64,000 nt of DNA from Microbacterium telephonicum (lineage in GTDB: Bacteria; Actinomycetota; Actinomycetes; Actinomycetales; Microbacteriaceae): positions 310,001 to 374,000 of the forward strand of contig NZ_RCDB01000001.1 of the NCBI RefSeq assembly GCF_003651225.1, written 5' to 3'. This document shows positions 45,858 through 53,908 of this stretch, piece after piece. The stretch's first letter is position 1. The number at the start of each line of letters is the position of its first letter. Below the pieces are notes generated by a model that was given only the letters and a program-made list of their open reading frames with translations, was not told the origin of the DNA and made no database searches. The position numbers and the translations under genes are program-made.

Positions 45858-46597
45858 CCGACGTCGAACTCGCCGCGCTGCCCGCCGGCAGCGTCGTGCT
45901 GCACGACGCCCGCCGCCGCATGCGCCGCACCGTTCACCTCGAGCCGTTCGAGCTCGGGGTCTACCCGGTCACCGAAGAGCTGCTCGCCGAACTGCTCGGC
46001 GTCGCCGCGTCGCATCCCCGGCGCCCCGCCGTCGACGTGTCGTGGCAGCGCGCGGTGCGGCTGTGCAACGCGCTGTCGGAGTGGGAGGGACTCGACCCCG
46101 CCTACCGCGTCGACGGCGAGGAGGTGACCTGGCACGTGGACGCCGACGGCTACCGGCTCCCGACCGAAGCGGAGTGGGAGTACGCGTGCCGCGCCGGGTC
46201 GACCGGCGCCCACTACGGCCCGCTCGCGGAGGTCGCCTGGACCGCGGCCGACGGCGTGCGCACGCCGCAGGACGTCGGCGGACGGCATCCGAACCTCTTC
46301 GGCCTCTTCGACACCCTCGGCAACGTCTGGGAGTGGTGCTGGGACCTGCTCGACCCGCTGCGGTACGGCGACTACCGCGTCTTCCGCGGCGGCGGCTTCG
46401 CCGACGACGCGTGGAGCGTGCGGGCCGGCACGCGCCGCGGCGGCGGTCCGCGCATGCACCACGACGACGTCGGGCTGCGGGTCGCGCGCGGCGGGTTCGA
46501 CGCCCGCGACGCCGCCCAGGGTTGGTCGCTCGCCGCCGACCGCGCCCGCGCCCTCGACGACGCCCCGCTCCCACCCGGCTGGACCCCCCTGCGCTGA
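45854..46597 (+). CDS. SUMF1/formylglycine-generating-enzyme-fold protein
   Basis: A 247-residue protein with the FGE-sulfatase fold: YRLPTEAEWEYACRAGSTG, GLFDTLGNVWEWCWD, VFRGGGFADDAWSVRAGTR and DDVGLRVAR. The two active-site cysteines of true formylglycine-generating enzymes should fall near RAGTRRGGGPRM and are absent, so that activity is unlikely. It could be an EgtB-like or binding derivative. GTG at 45854 overlaps the DUF2520 gene by 4 bp, putting it last in the folate/PH operon, where panC is common in relatives. Confidence 0.85.
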   Translation: MTDVELAALPAGSVVLHDARRRMRRTVHLEPFELGVYPVTEELLAELLGVAASHPRRPAVDVSWQRAVRLCNALSEWEGLDPAYRVDGEEVTWHVDADGYRLPTEAEWEYACRAGSTGAHYGPLAEVAWTAADGVRTPQDVGGRHPNLFGLFDTLGNVWEWCWDLLDPLRYGDYRVFRGGGFADDAWSVRAGTRRGGGPRMHHDDVGLRVARGGFDARDAAQGWSLAADRARALDDAPLPPGWTPLR

Positions 46598-46611
46598 GCC
46601 GCGCGTCGGGT

Positions 46612-46670
46612 CGTTCCTGTCGCGAATGGTCGGCATCCGCGGCGGAAACCCGCCGTTCGTGACGGGAACG
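46612..46670 (+). terminator. 18-bp hairpin after the folate/PH operon
   Basis: Arms 46612-46629 (CGTTCCTGTCGCGAATGG) and 46653-46670 (CCGTTCGTGACGGGAACG) pair along 18 positions. The three imperfect pairs are U-G wobbles only in plus-strand RNA. It follows the SUMF1-type gene by 14 nt. Confidence 0.65.
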
Positions 46671-46712
46671 CCGGGGTCTGCGCCGCCCGGCGGGCGTGCA
46701 GGCGCGGCTCGG

Positions 46713-46718
46713 TAGAAT
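46713..46718 (+). promoter_or_regulatory. -10 element of lysS
   Basis: TAGAAT, close to the sigma-A consensus, lies 29 nt before the lysS ATG, with a CCGAGGAG ribosome site between (46731-46738). The -35 region is not recognisable. Confidence 0.5.
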
Positions 46719-46747
46719 CGGGGGTCGACCCCGAGGAGCCTCCCACC

Positions 46748-48283
46748 ATGACCGACGCGCCCGTCACCGCGCCCGCCTCCGAGGCATCCGCCTCCGAGCT
46801 CGAGGACGTCTTCGAGCAGAAGGCCGTCCGGCTCGCCAAGCGCGAGCGCCTGCTCGCCGAGCGCGTCGACGCCGCCGGCGGCGCCTACCCCGTGCGCGTG
46901 CCCGTCACCGACACGATCCCCGCCCTGCGTGCGCGGTACGCCGACCTCGAAGCCGGCGCCGAGACCGGGGTGACGGCATCCGTCGCGGGTCGGATCGTGT
47001 TCAGCCGCAACACCGGCAAGCTCTGCTTCGCCGCGCTGCAGGCCGGCGACGGCAGCCGCATCCAGGCGATGGTGTCGCTCGCCGAGGTGGGCGAGGAGTC
47101 GCTGCAGGCGTGGAAGGAGCTCGTCGACCTCGGCGACCACGTCTCGGTGACCGGTCAGGTCATCTCCAGCCGCCGGGGCGAGCTGTCGATCATGGTCACC
47201 GACTGGGCGATCGCCGCGAAGGCGCTGCTGCCCCTGCCGAACCTGCACTCCGAGCTGAGCGAGGAGTCGCGGGTGCGCTCGCGCTTCCTCGACCTCATCG
47301 TGCGCGACACGGCGCGCGAGACGGTCGTGGCGCGCGCGAAGGTCAACGCCTCGCTGCGCGCGACGTTCGCGGCGCACGACTTCCTCGAGGTCGAGACGCC
47401 CATGCTGCAGGTGCAGCACGGCGGCGCCGCCGCCCGTCCGTTCGTGACGAACTCCAACGCGTTCGACACCGACCTCTACCTGCGCATCGCGCCCGAGCTG
47501 TTCCTCAAGCGCGCCGTCGTCGGCGGCATCGACCGGGTGTTCGAGATCAACCGCAACTTCCGCAACGAGGGCGCCGACTCCACGCACAGCCCCGAGTTCG
47601 CGATGCTCGAGGCCTACCAGGCCTACTCCGACTACCACGGCATCGCCGACCTCACCCAGGAACTCATCCAGCAGGCGGCGGTCGCCGTCGCCGGATCGAC
47701 GACTGTGACATGGGCCGACGGCACCGTGTACGAGCTGGGCGGCGACTGGGATCGCATCTCGATGTACGACTCCCTCTCGGATGCGGCCGGCCGGGAGATC
47801 ACGCCGGCCACCGGTCTGGAGGAGCTGAAGGCGCTCGCCGCCGAGGCCGGGGTCGAGGTGCCCGAGAAGATCGCGACGCACGGCAAGCTCGTCGAAGAGC
47901 TGTGGGAGCACTTCGTCAAGGGCGGCCTCGAGCGTCCGACGTTCGTCATGGACTTCCCGCTCGACACGTCGCCGCTCGTCCGCGAGCACCGCACGATCCC
48001 GGGGGTCGTGGAGAAGTGGGACCTGTATGTGCGCGGCTTCGAGCTGGCCACCGGCTACTCCGAGCTCGTCGATCCCGTCATCCAGCGCGAGCGCTTCGTC
48101 GAGCAGGCGGCCCTGGCCGCGCGCGGTGACGACGAGGCCATGCGCGTCGACGAGGAGTTCCTCCGCGCGCTCGAGCACGGCATGCCCCCGACGGGCGGCA
48201 TGGGCATGGGCATCGACCGGCTCATGATGGCCATCACGGGCCTCGGCATCCGCGAGACGATCCTCTTCCCGCTGGTCAAGTAG
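46748..48283 (+). CDS. lysS: Lysyl-tRNA synthetase (class II)
   Basis: A 511-residue aminoacyl-tRNA synthetase. The N-terminal OB-fold is about 65-165 ([19 protein letters not shown]). The class II core follows, with motif 1 [20 protein letters not shown], motif 2 [11 protein letters not shown] and motif 3 [12 protein letters not shown]. Complete at both ends. The N-terminal charged helix ([16 protein letters not shown]) is typical of bacterial LysRS. It stands as its own transcript after the folate/PH operon. Confidence 0.95.
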   Translation: MTDAPVTAPASEASASELEDVFEQKAVRLAKRERLLAERVDAAGGAYPVRVPVTDTIPALRARYADLEAGAETGVTASVAGRIVFSRNTGKLCFAALQAGDGSRIQAMVSLAEVGEESLQAWKELVDLGDHVSVTGQVISSRRGELSIMVTDWAIAAKALLPLPNLHSELSEESRVRSRFLDLIVRDTARETVVARAKVNASLRATFAAHDFLEVETPMLQVQHGGAAARPFVTNSNAFDTDLYLRIAPELFLKRAVVGGIDRVFEINRNFRNEGADSTHSPEFAMLEAYQAYSDYHGIADLTQELIQQAAVAVAGSTTVTWADGTVYELGGDWDRISMYDSLSDAAGREITPATGLEELKALAAEAGVEVPEKIATHGKLVEELWEHFVKGGLERPTFVMDFPLDTSPLVREHRTIPGVVEKWDLYVRGFELATGYSELVDPVIQRERFVEQAALAARGDDEAMRVDEEFLRALEHGMPPTGGMGMGIDRLMMAITGLGIRETILFPLVK

Positions 48284-48289
48284 TCTTCC

Positions 48290-48330
48290 TCCCCATGTGC
48301 GGCTTCGGGTGACCGCACCCGCGCTGGGGA
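48290..48330 (+). terminator. Terminator-like hairpin after lysS
   Basis: TCCCCA (48290-48295) pairs with TGGGGA (48325-48330). Inside, GTGCGG (48297-48302) pairs with CCGCAC (48313-48318). It starts 6 nt after the lysS stop. Confidence 0.5.
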
Positions 48331-48374
48331 GATCGGCCGTCCCACGCGGATGCCGGAGCCGCCACGGTCGGGGC

Positions 48375-49517
48375 ATGACCACCATCGTGAAGGCCGCCGG
48401 CGCGGCCGACTTCCTCGCCCTCGTCCCGCATCTGCTCGGCTACACCGCGGTCCGCAGCGTCGTGCTCGTGCCGATGCAGGCGGGACGCAGCCTCGGCGCG
48501 ATGCGCCTCGATCTGCCCGCGGACGACACCCCCACGGTGGACGCGTTCGCCTCGACGGCGCTGGGGCTGCTCTGCCGCATCCCCGGCGCCGACGCGTTCC
48601 TCGCCGTCGTCTACACCGACGCGTCGTTCGGGTCGGCGCCGCCCGGCCGCGAGGTCGCGTCCGCCCTCAGGCGGCAGGCGTCGTCGACCGGGCTGGCGCT
48701 GGTCGACACGCTCGTCGTCGCCGCCGACGGGTGGGGGTCGCTGGACGATGCCGCACTCCCGCCCGGCGGCCGGCCGCTCTCCGAGATCGTCACCCGACAC
48801 ACCGACGCCCTCCCCGAGACCGCGCGCGACTGCGCGGGCGACCAGGGCAGCGGCGCCGTCCTGCCGACGCATTCGGCGGCGGATCGCCGTCGGGTCGGCG
48901 CCGCGCTGCGGTCGCTGCGCACGTCGCTCGAGCTGCTGTGCGGCATCCCGGGCGGGCCGCGCGCCGAGCGCGTCGACCCCGCCGCGCTCGAGGCGGCGTG
49001 CGAGCTCGACGACCTGCCGCGCCTGTTCGAGCGCGCGCTCGCGTGGGACCCCGAAGACCTCGCGCCCATGGACGTCGCCCTGCTGGGCTGGTGCCTGTCA
49101 CGCCCGTCGCTGCGGGACATCGCCCTGGTGCAGTGGGCCGGCGACATCGTCGACGGTGAGGACGCGATGACCGCGCAGCACCGGTGGGAGGAGGGCGAGG
49201 ACTACCCGCCCGACCTCGCCGCCGTGATGTGGGGCGAGGGCGACCGGCCGGATGCGGCAAGGCTCGAGCGCGCGCTCGCCCTCGGCCGTCAGGTCGCCGC
49301 CCTCGTCTCCCGACGCCAACGGCCCGGTCCGCTGGCCGTGTGCGCCTGGCTGTCGTGGGCGCTGGGGCGCTCGACCCACGCCGAACGGTACGCGCAGCTC
49401 GGCCAGGAGATCGATCCCGAGCACGGGCTGTGCGACATCGTCCGCTCGTTCGTCGCCGCGGGGCATCTCCCCGACTGGGTCTTCCGGCGCCGGCCCGGCA
49501 TCCCGGTGCGCACCTGA
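48375..49517 (+). CDS. DUF4192 family protein
   Basis: A 380-residue soluble protein matching DUF4192, an actinobacterial family of unknown function. The N-terminus IVKAAGAADFLALVPHLLGY, VVLVPMQAG and VYTDASFG are the family-typical segments. The C-terminal third is helical with tetratricopeptide-like spacing (LGRSTHAERYAQLGQEIDPEHG). No signal peptide or membrane helix. ATG at 48375 has no Shine-Dalgarno sequence; a CACGGT lies 6 nt before it, as at other leaderless genes here. Confidence 0.85.
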   Translation: MTTIVKAAGAADFLALVPHLLGYTAVRSVVLVPMQAGRSLGAMRLDLPADDTPTVDAFASTALGLLCRIPGADAFLAVVYTDASFGSAPPGREVASALRRQASSTGLALVDTLVVAADGWGSLDDAALPPGGRPLSEIVTRHTDALPETARDCAGDQGSGAVLPTHSAADRRRVGAALRSLRTSLELLCGIPGGPRAERVDPAALEAACELDDLPRLFERALAWDPEDLAPMDVALLGWCLSRPSLRDIALVQWAGDIVDGEDAMTAQHRWEEGEDYPPDLAAVMWGEGDRPDAARLERALALGRQVAALVSRRQRPGPLAVCAWLSWALGRSTHAERYAQLGQEIDPEHGLCDIVRSFVAAGHLPDWVFRRRPGIPVRT

Positions 49518-49564
49518 GCGATGTCACCGGTCGGCGGCCCTCCGCGGCCACGTACGATGGAGGC

Positions 49565-49756
49565 ATGGACTCGTACTGGACCGCCGTCGTCTGGTCGCTC
49601 CTGCCCACCGTCGTCGTGCTCGGGCTGTTCGTCTACGTGCTGCGCTCGATCCTGCGCATGGACCGCAGCGAGCGCCGCGTCTACGCGAAGATCGAGGCCG
49701 AGGAGCGCGCCAAGCGCGGTCTGCCGCCGGTCTCGGGTGACGCTGCCGGGCGCTGA
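49565..49756 (+). CDS. Small single-pass membrane protein
   Basis: A 63-residue protein with one transmembrane helix (about residues 7-28, WSLLPTVVVLGLFVYVLRSIL) and a charged cytoplasmic tail (RMDRSERRVYAKIEAEERAKR). Not assigned to a named family. The ATG at 49565 is exactly 6 nt after a -10 TACGAT, so probably leaderless. The stop lies 43 nt before the cardiolipin synthase start. A role linked to that enzyme is possible but unproven. Confidence 0.75.
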   Translation: MDSYWTAVVWSLLPTVVVLGLFVYVLRSILRMDRSERRVYAKIEAEERAKRGLPPVSGDAAGR

Positions 49757-49799
49757 CCCCCTCGCCCGCTACGCTGGGGCGGAACTGACGGGGGTAGGC

Positions 49800-51284
49800 G
49801 TGGACGCGACGGTGGAGGAGCCGGGCTGGCTGCTGGAGATCGTCGCGTGGTGGCCCGTCGCGGTGCTCGTCACCGACATCATCATCCGCATCCTCGCGAT
49901 CATCTTCGTGCCGCGCAACCGCCGCCCCACGGCGGCGATGGCGTGGCTGCTGGCGATCTACTTCATCCCGTTCATCGGGGTGCTGCTGTTCCTGCTCATC
50001 GGCAACCCGCGCCTGCCGCGCAAGCGCCGCAAGAAGCAGAACCAGATCAACGACTACATCCGCACCACCAGCCACGGCCTCGACTTCGGCACCCTGCGCC
50101 CCAACGCGCCGGCCTGGTTCACCTCGATCGTGCGCCTGAACCGCAACCTCGGTGCCATGCCGATCGCCGGCGACAACGGTGCGACGCTGATCTCCGACTA
50201 CGAGCAGAGCATCGCCGCGATGGCCGCCGAGATCCGCAAGGCCGAGCAGTACGTCCACGTCGAGTTCTACATCCTGCAGTCCGACAAGACGACCGACGAC
50301 TTCTTCCGCGCCCTCGAGGAGGTCGCCGCACGCGGTGTCGTGGTGCGTGTGCTGCTGGACCACTGGGCCAACCGCGGCAAGCCGTTCTACCGCAAGACGA
50401 AGAAGCGACTGCAGGCGATGGGGGCGCAGTGGCATCTGATGCTTCCGGTGCAGCCTCTGCGCGGGAAGTACCAGCGCCCCGACCTGCGAAACCACCGCAA
50501 GCTCCTCGTCGTCGACGGTGTCGTCGCCTTCACCGGATCGCAGAACGTCACCGACTCCACCTACAACCTCAAGAAGAACATCAAGCGCGGCCTGCACTGG
50601 GTCGACATGATGGCGCGGCTCGACGGCCCGATCGTGGCCTCGGTCAACGCCGTCTTCCTCAGCGACTGGTACGCCGAGACCAACGAGGTCGTCGAGGGGA
50701 TCGAACTGTTCGAGCTGGGCGCCGGCACCGGCGATCTCGACTGCCAGATCGTCCCGTCCGGGCCGGGGTTCGAGTTCCAGAACAACCTCAAGCTGTTCAT
50801 GGCGCTGCTGTTCGCCGCGCAGCGCAAGATCAACATCGTCAGCCCCTACTTCGTCCCCGACGAAGCGCTGCTCACGGCGATCCAGACCGCGTGTCAGCGC
50901 GGCATCGAGGTCGAGCTGTTCGTCTCCGAAGAGGGCGATCAGGCGATGGTCTACCACGCGCAGCGCAGCTACTACGAGGCGCTGCTGCGCGCGGGTGTGC
51001 GCATCTGGCTGTACGAGAAGCCCTTCATCCTGCACTCGAAGTCGATGTCCATCGACGACGAGACCGCCGTGATCGGCTCGAGCAACATGGACATGCGCTC
51101 GTTCGGTCTCAACCTCGAGATCACGCTGCTCGTGCGCGGTGAGGAGTTCGTGCGGCAGCTGCGCGCCGTCGAAGACGAGTACCGCTCCCGGTCTCGCGAA
51201 CTCACCCTCGACGAGTGGATGCGGCAGCCGCTGCGTTCCACCGTGCTCGACAACCTGGCGCGCCTCACCTCCGCCCTCCAGTAG
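49800..51284 (+). CDS. cls: Cardiolipin synthase
   Basis: A 494-residue phospholipase-D superfamily enzyme that condenses phosphatidylglycerol into cardiolipin. Two N-terminal membrane helices (about 12-32, 42-65) are followed by HKD motif 1 HRKLLVVDG (His232) with GSQN, and HKD motif 2 HSKSMSIDD (His412) with GSSNMDMRS. Both catalytic motifs are intact. GTG at 49800 fits the usual short N-terminus. A -10-like TACGCT lies about 25 nt upstream. It follows the small membrane protein gene. Confidence 0.93.
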   Translation: MDATVEEPGWLLEIVAWWPVAVLVTDIIIRILAIIFVPRNRRPTAAMAWLLAIYFIPFIGVLLFLLIGNPRLPRKRRKKQNQINDYIRTTSHGLDFGTLRPNAPAWFTSIVRLNRNLGAMPIAGDNGATLISDYEQSIAAMAAEIRKAEQYVHVEFYILQSDKTTDDFFRALEEVAARGVVVRVLLDHWANRGKPFYRKTKKRLQAMGAQWHLMLPVQPLRGKYQRPDLRNHRKLLVVDGVVAFTGSQNVTDSTYNLKKNIKRGLHWVDMMARLDGPIVASVNAVFLSDWYAETNEVVEGIELFELGAGTGDLDCQIVPSGPGFEFQNNLKLFMALLFAAQRKINIVSPYFVPDEALLTAIQTACQRGIEVELFVSEEGDQAMVYHAQRSYYEALLRAGVRIWLYEKPFILHSKSMSIDDETAVIGSSNMDMRSFGLNLEITLLVRGEEFVRQLRAVEDEYRSRSRELTLDEWMRQPLRSTVLDNLARLTSALQ

Positions 51285-51334
51285 CCAGGGGGTTTCCCGG
51301 CTGCGGGCGACGGCGGATGCGGGAGAATCGGCAC

Positions 51335-52054
51335 ATGACCGTGTCGCGCTTCGTCTCCCTCACCGTCCTCGCCGTCGCCGGCGCGCTCGCCTTCGCGGGA
51401 TGCGCGGCCTCGACCCCGACGCCCGCCGCGACGGGCTCGGCCGGTGGGTCGGCATCCGCGCTGCCGAACCCCGGGACCGACCTCGAGATCGACGCGGCCT
51501 GGCTCGGCGGCACCGCGATCGCGCTCGTGACCACCGGTTCGTCCACGTGCGTGCCGACGGCGACCGACGTCGCCGTGCAGGCCGACGGCAGTCTCGCCGT
51601 CACGCTCGCCGACCCCGAGGCGGCCGCGTGCACGCGCGACCTGGTGCCGCGCGCGACATACGTGGCGCTGCCGGAGGGCGTCGACCCGACGCGTGAACTC
51701 GACATCGTCGTCACGTACAACGGCGCCGTCGACGACACCGACCTCGACGGCTTCACGGGTGCCGCGGCGGCCGAGTTCACGGCATCCGCCGGCTGGGTCG
51801 ACGATGACCTGTTCGCGCTCGTGACCTACGGCTCGTCGTCGTGCGCGCCCGTCGTGGAGAAGGTCGACGTCGCCGGCGCCGGTGTGACCGTGACCTTCGC
51901 GACCCCCGCCGCCGACCAGGTCTGCACCATGGACATGGCCCCGCGCGTGACCCTCGTCACGGCGCCCGGCGCCGAGGATGACAACGCGACCGTGACCCTC
52001 ACCGGCGGTGGCGCCGAGTTCTCGACGCCCGTGACGATCCCGATCGCCGACTGA
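51335..52054 (+). CDS. Lipoprotein with two homologous domains
   Basis: A 239-residue exported lipoprotein. The signal peptide ends in the lipobox AFAGC (Cys23), then a short Thr/Pro/Ala spacer. Two related beta-rich segments follow: residues about 45-135 (IALVTTGSSTCVPTATDV, VPRATYVALP) and about 145-235 (FALVTYGSSSCAPVVEKV, APRVTLVTAP). Each holds a pair of cysteines that could form a disulfide. No family recognised. ATG at 51335 is 6 nt after GAGAAT, suggesting a leaderless mRNA. Confidence 0.82.
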   Translation: MTVSRFVSLTVLAVAGALAFAGCAASTPTPAATGSAGGSASALPNPGTDLEIDAAWLGGTAIALVTTGSSTCVPTATDVAVQADGSLAVTLADPEAAACTRDLVPRATYVALPEGVDPTRELDIVVTYNGAVDDTDLDGFTGAAAAEFTASAGWVDDDLFALVTYGSSSCAPVVEKVDVAGAGVTVTFATPAADQVCTMDMAPRVTLVTAPGAEDDNATVTLTGGGAEFSTPVTIPIAD

Positions 52055-52073
52055 CGGGGGCTCGCAGCCCGCG

Positions 52074-52382
52074 CTCGCCAGTCAGCTCTGGTGGCTTTGC
52101 CGGCGGGCAGGTCGCCATACGTGACTGGTGAGCTGGGTGCTGACCCCGCGACGGCGCGCGCTCACCAGTCAGTTTCGGCGACGTGTCGGTGCGGAAGGTC
52201 GCCACAACCGACTGGTGAGGTCGGCGGCCGCGCCCCGCGCTCGCCAGGCACTTTTGGCGGCTTGCCGGTGTGGGAGGTCGCCACACGTGGCTGGTGAGGC
52301 GCGGCGCTGGGCGTACGTTCTCGCTCCACCGTCAACTTCGGTGACCTGACGGTGCGGTGAGCCGCCCCAATTGACGGGCGAG
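52074..52382. repeat. Left array: four 59-bp palindromic units
   Basis: Units at 52074-52132, 52161-52219, 52240-52298 and 52324-52382 are each exactly 59 bp, with spacers of 28, 20 and 25 bp. Ends are CTCACCAGTCAG and GACTGGTGAG, or variants. In the second unit the arms extend to 22 bp (19 matching) around a 15-nt loop. A shared inner word is AGGTCGCCA. The fourth unit is the most diverged. The following 124 bp (52383-52506) hold no further unit. Confidence 0.9.
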
Positions 52383-52506
52383 GCGCGGAACCGGTTCCGG
52401 TGCGCCCAGGAGGATGTTCCTCCCCAGGCCGGCACGTGGGGGCGACTGTCCACGGATGCGGGAGGCGCGACGCCGCGTGGTCCGTGATCTGGGCACGCTG
52501 TCGGGC

Positions 52507-53535
52507 ATGACCGCCGCCGAGCTTCCCGCGTCCCTGGGTTCCGTGTTCACCGTCGCGGATGCGGCCGCCGCCGGTGTGGCGCGCTCGCGCCTTCGCGCCC
52601 GAGACCTCCGCACGCCGTATCGCGGGGTGCGGATCACGGGTGGGCATCCGCTCTTCGCCCCCGCCGGCGATCCCGACCACGAGGCGCGCCGCGCGGCGAT
52701 GCTCGCACGCGCGGCCGCGCTGCGCGGGGTGATGACCGAGACGCAGTTCTTCACCCACGCCGCCGCCGCGGTCATCTGGGGCTTCCCGCTGCCGGCGTGG
52801 CTGCTCGCCGACGCCCGTCCTCTCGACGTCGGCGTGTTCGCGCCGCTGCGGCATCCGCGTCGTCTCGGGGTAGCGGGCCATCAGGTGCTGCCGGGCCACG
52901 CACATGTGACACGCCATCCCGTCAGCGGCGTGCAGGTGACGACCCCCGCATCGACATGGGTGATGCTCGGCGCACACCTCGGAGTTTGGGACCTGGTCGC
53001 CGCCGGGGATTTCGTCGTGCGAGAGCCGATGTTCGGCGGTGACGACGGCTCGCTCGCGACGATCGCGCAGCTCGAATGCCTGGCCGGCGCCGGTCGCCGC
53101 GTCGGCGTGAAACGGTTGCGCGAGGCGCTGCCCCTCATCCGCACACGCAGCGCCTCGGCCACCGAGACGCGTTGCCGACTGGTGCTGACCGGCGCAGGAC
53201 TGCCCGAACCGCAGCTCAATCACGAGCTTCGCGACCCGTCCGGGATGCTGCTCGCCGTGCTCGACCTCGCGTATCCCGAGCGCCGCGTCGCCGTCGAGTA
53301 CGAGGGCGCACACCACCTGCTCGACTCCGTGCAATGGAGCAAGGACATCACCCGCTACGAGATGCTCGCCGCGCTCGGGTGGACCGTCATCCGGGTCACG
53401 AGCGCGCAGCTGCACGGCGACGCCGCCGGAGTGGTCGCGCGGGTGCGCCGCGCCCTCGCCGCCCGCCCGGATGCTGCTTCGCCCGTCACTTTCGGCGACG
53501 TGCGCCGCCCGCGCGTCACCACGACTGACTGGTGA
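52507..53535 (+). CDS. Vsr/DUF559-type endonuclease-like protein with AbiEi-like N-terminus
   Basis: A 342-residue protein. The N-terminus (SVFTVADAAAAGVARSRLRARDL, PYRGVRI) resembles the winged-helix start of AbiEi-type antitoxins. The middle is of unknown fold. The C-terminal 100 residues carry a very-short-patch-repair/DUF559 nuclease core (LDLAYPERRVAVEYEGAHH, DITRYEMLAALGWTVIRVT). The last 19 codons, ending TTTDW-stop, are formed by a 59-bp palindromic unit. Four units lie on each side counting that one. ATG at 52507 matches the conserved start; an in-frame ATG at 52414 would add 31 residues. Substrate and role unknown. Confidence 0.8.
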   Translation: MTAAELPASLGSVFTVADAAAAGVARSRLRARDLRTPYRGVRITGGHPLFAPAGDPDHEARRAAMLARAAALRGVMTETQFFTHAAAAVIWGFPLPAWLLADARPLDVGVFAPLRHPRRLGVAGHQVLPGHAHVTRHPVSGVQVTTPASTWVMLGAHLGVWDLVAAGDFVVREPMFGGDDGSLATIAQLECLAGAGRRVGVKRLREALPLIRTRSASATETRCRLVLTGAGLPEPQLNHELRDPSGMLLAVLDLAYPERRVAVEYEGAHHLLDSVQWSKDITRYEMLAALGWTVIRVTSAQLHGDAAGVVARVRRALAARPDAASPVTFGDVRRPRVTTTDW

Positions 53536-53790
53536 GCGGAGACGCGCCGCGGGCGCGCGCCTTCGCTCACCAGTCAGTTGTGGCGGCGACGAAGGGCCTG
53601 GGGTCGCCCGTTCTGACCGGTGAGCGTCGTGGGGCCAGGCCCGGTGCTTCGGCAGCCAGAATTGGTGGCCTGGAGCGCCCGAGCGTCGCCGCAACCGACT
53701 GGTGAGCGGCGAGGCGCCGCGGGGGAGGGCCTTCGGCAGGCAGTTCTGGTGATGGCGAGGGGCGTGAGGTCGCCGGAACTGACTGGTGAG
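53478..53790. repeat. Right array: four 59-bp palindromic units
   Basis: Units at 53478-53536 (inside the endonuclease gene end), 53566-53624, 53648-53706 and 53732-53790, again each exactly 59 bp, with spacers of 29, 23 and 25 bp. The right ends, GACTGGTGAG, are best conserved. Left ends vary (CTCACCAG, TTCGCCCG, TTCGGCAG). All eight units in both arrays have the same orientation. No gene lies between 53536 and 53908. Confidence 0.9.
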
Positions 53791-53847
53791 CGAAGGCGGC
53801 GCGGAGGCCGCAGGCGGGCGGGTGGATGCGGGAGGTGTAAATAATTC

Positions 53848-53897
53848 TTGACATCGGGCGCCGGGCGGGCGTAGCGTCGTGTCAAAGATTTCTGACA
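53848..53897 (+). promoter_or_regulatory. Promoter and operator of the membrane protein/XRE module
   Basis: A consensus -35 TTGACA (53848-53853) and -10 TAGCGT (53872-53877) are separated by 18 bp. TGTCAAAGATTTCTGACA (53880-53897) is an inverted repeat across the start point and shares TGACA with the -35. It is a candidate autoregulatory site for the XRE protein encoded two genes on. Confidence 0.65.
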
Positions 53898-53908
53898 CGG
53901 GGTGGGTC

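Noticed and set aside
49521-49799. Upstream extension of cls to a start near 49521
   Set aside because: It would overlap the 63-residue membrane protein gene and add a basic, domain-free stretch. GTG at 49800 matches the usual cardiolipin synthase N-terminus.
52074-53790. CRISPR-like look: 59-bp units separated by 20-29 bp
   Set aside because: The units are palindromic and diverged from each other, spacers are short and uneven, a gene interrupts the series, and no cas gene is nearby.
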